Shown here one piece after another: positions 63,401 through 64,000 of a DNA stretch of 64,000 nt (positions are counted from its first letter, which is position 1; each line of letters opens with the position of its first letter). Below the pieces are notes generated by a model. It was given only the letters and a program-made list of their open reading frames with translations, searched no databases and had not been told where the DNA came from. The position numbers and the translations under genes were made by a program. Source of the stretch: Prochilodus magdalenae (lineage: Eukaryota; Chordata; Actinopteri; Characiformes; Prochilodontidae). The stretch covers positions 249,501-313,500 of the forward strand of contig JAMWET010001365.1 of the NCBI GenBank assembly GCA_024036415.1, written 5' to 3'.

Positions 63401-64000
63401 AATGGTATGTTCCTTTGTCTTTCCCATGTTGAAGAGAAATGGCCTCTGTGTCACGTCATATTTATACCCCAGGGAAACAGGAAGTTGTGAATTACTAATT
63501 AAATGTTCCTACATACTCTGATCAACTTCGTAAACTACTGTAGAAGTGACAGAAATACTTTTATTAAATTTATTTCCTAAGAATGGTTAGGGGTGCCAAT
63601 AATTGTGGAACAGGTGATTTTATGAAGAATAATTATTTCTTAGTCAGGGATTTTATTTCCCCCTTAAAATTCACTTGAGTTAAAGGTTGGATTTTACTCT
63701 TTTTTTCCATCGTGGTCCTATATTATTTTGAAAAAAAAAAAACTCAATTTATGAGAAGCTAAAGAACACATCTTAACCAGGGGGGCCAATAATTATGGAG
63801 GGCACTGTATATAATACTAGAAGAAAAACATAATTCCCCCCCAATCTTTTATGTGATAGTATATGCATAGTATTTGTGTAAGAAATGGTATTAGATCAGA
63901 GAACTACATGGTGTCAACCTTCCTACAGGAATCACATCTTATTGTCCATGAAAAATAATGCTTTACTATGTGCACTAGTGTATATTTATCTGGACAGGAA
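41316..64000 (+). CDS. Secreted gel-forming mucin (gene 2), 31 exons seen, 3' end outside window
   Basis: Exons: 41316-41361, 41459-41491, 41651-41876, 42257-42386, 43080-43140, 43294-43388, 43873-44089, 44178-44297, 44545-44665, 44850-44985, 45079-45156, 45260-45329, 47579-47710, 47793-47942, 48467-48561, 48671-48803, 51825-52068, 52327-52367, 52922-53010, 53182-53336, 53530-53668, 53891-53995, 54559-54747, 55503-55745, 56068-56224, 57157-57267, 57455-57587, 57708-57736, 57835-60432, 60932-61114 and 61719-61960. They total 6501 bases (2167 codons) with matching phase at every junction and no stop. Order: signal peptide (MALQAVLLGVVILISG), D1, D2, D', D3, PTS, Cys-rich linker, D4 VWD. No CysD domain is seen. 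This is the MUC2/MUC5 plan: disulfide-linked, heavily O-glycosylated secreted gel. Which orthologue it is cannot be settled here. The last intron (61961 onward) contains Tc1-G. Confidence 0.92.
44850..52068 (+). CDS. Gene 2: D2 assembly (exons 10-17)
   Basis: VWD2 (about residues 350-500) opens CNIEGQFVTTFDGKQYSVPG and includes TTGLCGTHNNNTEDDF, so only the second Cys of the CGLC motif is present. C8-2 (to about 614) includes ACVHRTCQCTSGLKNC. TIL2 (about 615-695) includes CRSLTSHDPICD and GCGCLPGTHL. Intron 16 inside this block holds the 60-base minisatellite. Confidence 0.88.
45330..47578 (+). other. Intron 12 of gene 2
   Basis: 2.2 kb intron. It has a (CA)n run at 45361-45382 and an (ATA)n run at 45443-45511. 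The part near 46000-46800 is less AT-rich than its flanks and may be an old insertion. No coding similarity is recognised. Confidence 0.5.
49010..51710. repeat. 60-bp minisatellite in intron 16 of gene 2
   Basis: About 45 tandem copies of a 60-base unit. Typical words are ccccaatccagaacctagct, ataaccttaacctgaaacct and aatcctatccatcatcctag. The first 300 bases and the last unit are more diverged, while the middle is nearly uniform, as expected if copies homogenise by unequal exchange. A few units have one-base insertions (near 50070, 50868, 50926 and 51214). The unit length is a multiple of three, which leaves long meaningless frames on the minus strand. Confidence 0.97.
52327..57736 (+). CDS. 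Gene 2: D' and D3 assemblies (exons 18-28)
   Basis: The short exon 18 (MCENGNLSCSAACG) and TIL' (about residues 710-790, NGCYCPPGLFEN) precede VWD3. VWD3 opens CEVFGNGQYKTFDSKWYRFD and includes VQGLCGNFDGKVMNDLL. C8-3 (about 985-1068) includes CQRHSYCEAWAQRRC. TIL3 (about 1069-1149) includes CYPRCPPEMPYF and LYNCTCYFNDT. Exon 28 is only 29 bases, ending in EEGQIICG right before the PTS exon. In the family, D3 carries inter-chain disulfides at the N-terminal side. Confidence 0.88.
53996..54558 (+). other. Intron 22 of gene 2
   Basis: AT-rich, no recognisable feature. Ends in the acceptor before exon 23. Confidence 0.5.
56225..57156 (+). other. Intron 25 of gene 2
   Basis: AT-rich sequence with no gene, repeat array or transposon recognised. 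Ends in a pyrimidine-rich acceptor (cttccctctacag). Confidence 0.5.
57835..60432 (+). CDS. Gene 2: PTS (mucin) domain exon
   Basis: A single exon of 2598 bases (residues about 1160-2025) made of about 29 copies of a Thr-rich unit with core EIPSTTKGTESTTP. Units come in two lengths, 30 residues (90 bases) and 26 residues (78 bases), which lack a TSTT-type segment. Thr dominates, with Ser and Pro next. There is no Cys and one possible N-glycosylation sequon (NGT). Thr and Ser would carry dense O-glycans. The donor used is ACAACTG before gtttgt; reading on would meet a stop at 60453. The region may be collapsed in an assembly. Confidence 0.9.
60466..60844. mobile_element. MITE in intron 29 of gene 2
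   Basis: Terminal inverted repeats: tataagggacctattatgc at the left, gcatgataggtcccctttta at the right. They are imperfect reverse complements bounding about 380 non-coding bases. A short TTATA-like target may flank it. It has no transposase, so it depends on an enzyme supplied elsewhere. This repeat end is common in fish genomes, in my recollection. Confidence 0.75.
60932..61960 (+). CDS. Gene 2: post-PTS Cys-rich linker and start of VWD4
   Basis: Exon 30 (60932-61114) encodes FCIDPPDIWIEDCYIKSNNC and EQGCCDIWQCDC, the Cys-rich lead-in found before D4 in MUC2/MUC5. Exon 31 (61719-61960) opens CELYGDPHYISFSGTTFDFL, with the GDPHY box that D1 to D3 lack here. The acceptor after caccacgaag is the one that keeps frame with the PTS exon. 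The rival acceptor at 60877-60878 does not. Confidence 0.85.
62283..63807 (-). mobile_element. Tc1/mariner element Tc1-G, inside an intron of gene 2
   Basis: Same subfamily as Tc1-B and Tc1-E. The left end is cagtgccctccataattatt, the right end ggagggcactg, with TA on each side. It lies antisense to the mucin gene in the intron after exon 31. It carries a broken transposase. Confidence 0.93.
62487..63428 (-). pseudogene. Tc1-like transposase pseudogene (Tc1-G)
   Basis: Starts at 63428 (MGKTKEHTIQVRQMCVDLHK). The frame breaks near 63358 and is open again from 63275 to 62487. The core retains [12 protein letters not shown] and FQQDNDPKH. A deletion near 62610 removes about twenty residues after the Glu block, which now reads SPDPIEKMWGEEEW. 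Not functional. The C-terminus LAKGGCTKY is intact. Confidence 0.9.

Overview
This is vertebrate genomic DNA, almost certainly from a ray-finned fish. The genes are made of many short exons with GT/AG introns, the spacer is crowded with fish-type Tc1 elements, Ty3/Gypsy and LINE debris, and there are many (CA)n/(GT)n microsatellites. There is no bacterial or viral gene organisation. No RNA gene and no CRISPR array was recognised.

Two genes lie head-to-tail on the + strand, and both encode secreted gel-forming mucins (the MUC2/MUC5/VWF family). Gene 1 enters from the left with only its last nine exons visible (1025-7168): a cysteine-rich TIL-like segment, VWC-type modules and a terminal cystine knot (CTCK). 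Gene 2 starts at 41316, behind a TATA-like box, and runs off the right edge. I could join 31 exons (41316-61960) into one uninterrupted reading frame of 2167 codons: signal peptide, D1, D2, D', D3, a 2.6 kb Thr-rich PTS exon of about 29 repeats, then a Cys-rich linker and the start of the D4 VWD domain. In this family the D assemblies and the cystine knot link mucin chains through disulfides, and the PTS region carries dense O-glycans. The layout therefore looks like a tandem mucin cluster.

The 34 kb between the genes is a transposon graveyard. From left to right it holds: a mosaic repeat (8.9-10.8 kb); a decayed Gypsy element (11.4-13.6 kb) and a second fragment of the same kind (14.4-14.7 kb); LINE reverse-transcriptase pieces and a fold-back MITE (14.9-16.9 kb); a roughly 4 kb structure with long inverted arms (19.6-23.7 kb) interrupted by Tc1-A; a repeat present twice, one copy carrying the intact Tc1-B; a second Gypsy element with both LTRs (27.2-33.2 kb), its 3' LTR split by Tc1-C; then Tc1-D, more copies of the long repeats, Tc1-E and Tc1-F. 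A seventh Tc1 copy (Tc1-G) and a MITE sit inside introns of gene 2. Only Tc1-B keeps an unbroken transposase frame.

Intron 16 of gene 2 carries a 2.7 kb minisatellite with a 60 bp unit and local 180 bp higher-order structure. I found no convincing undescribed biological system. The most interesting material is the divergent D domains of gene 2, the minisatellite, the intact Tc1 copy with a matching empty site in a repeat copy, and the long inverted structure.
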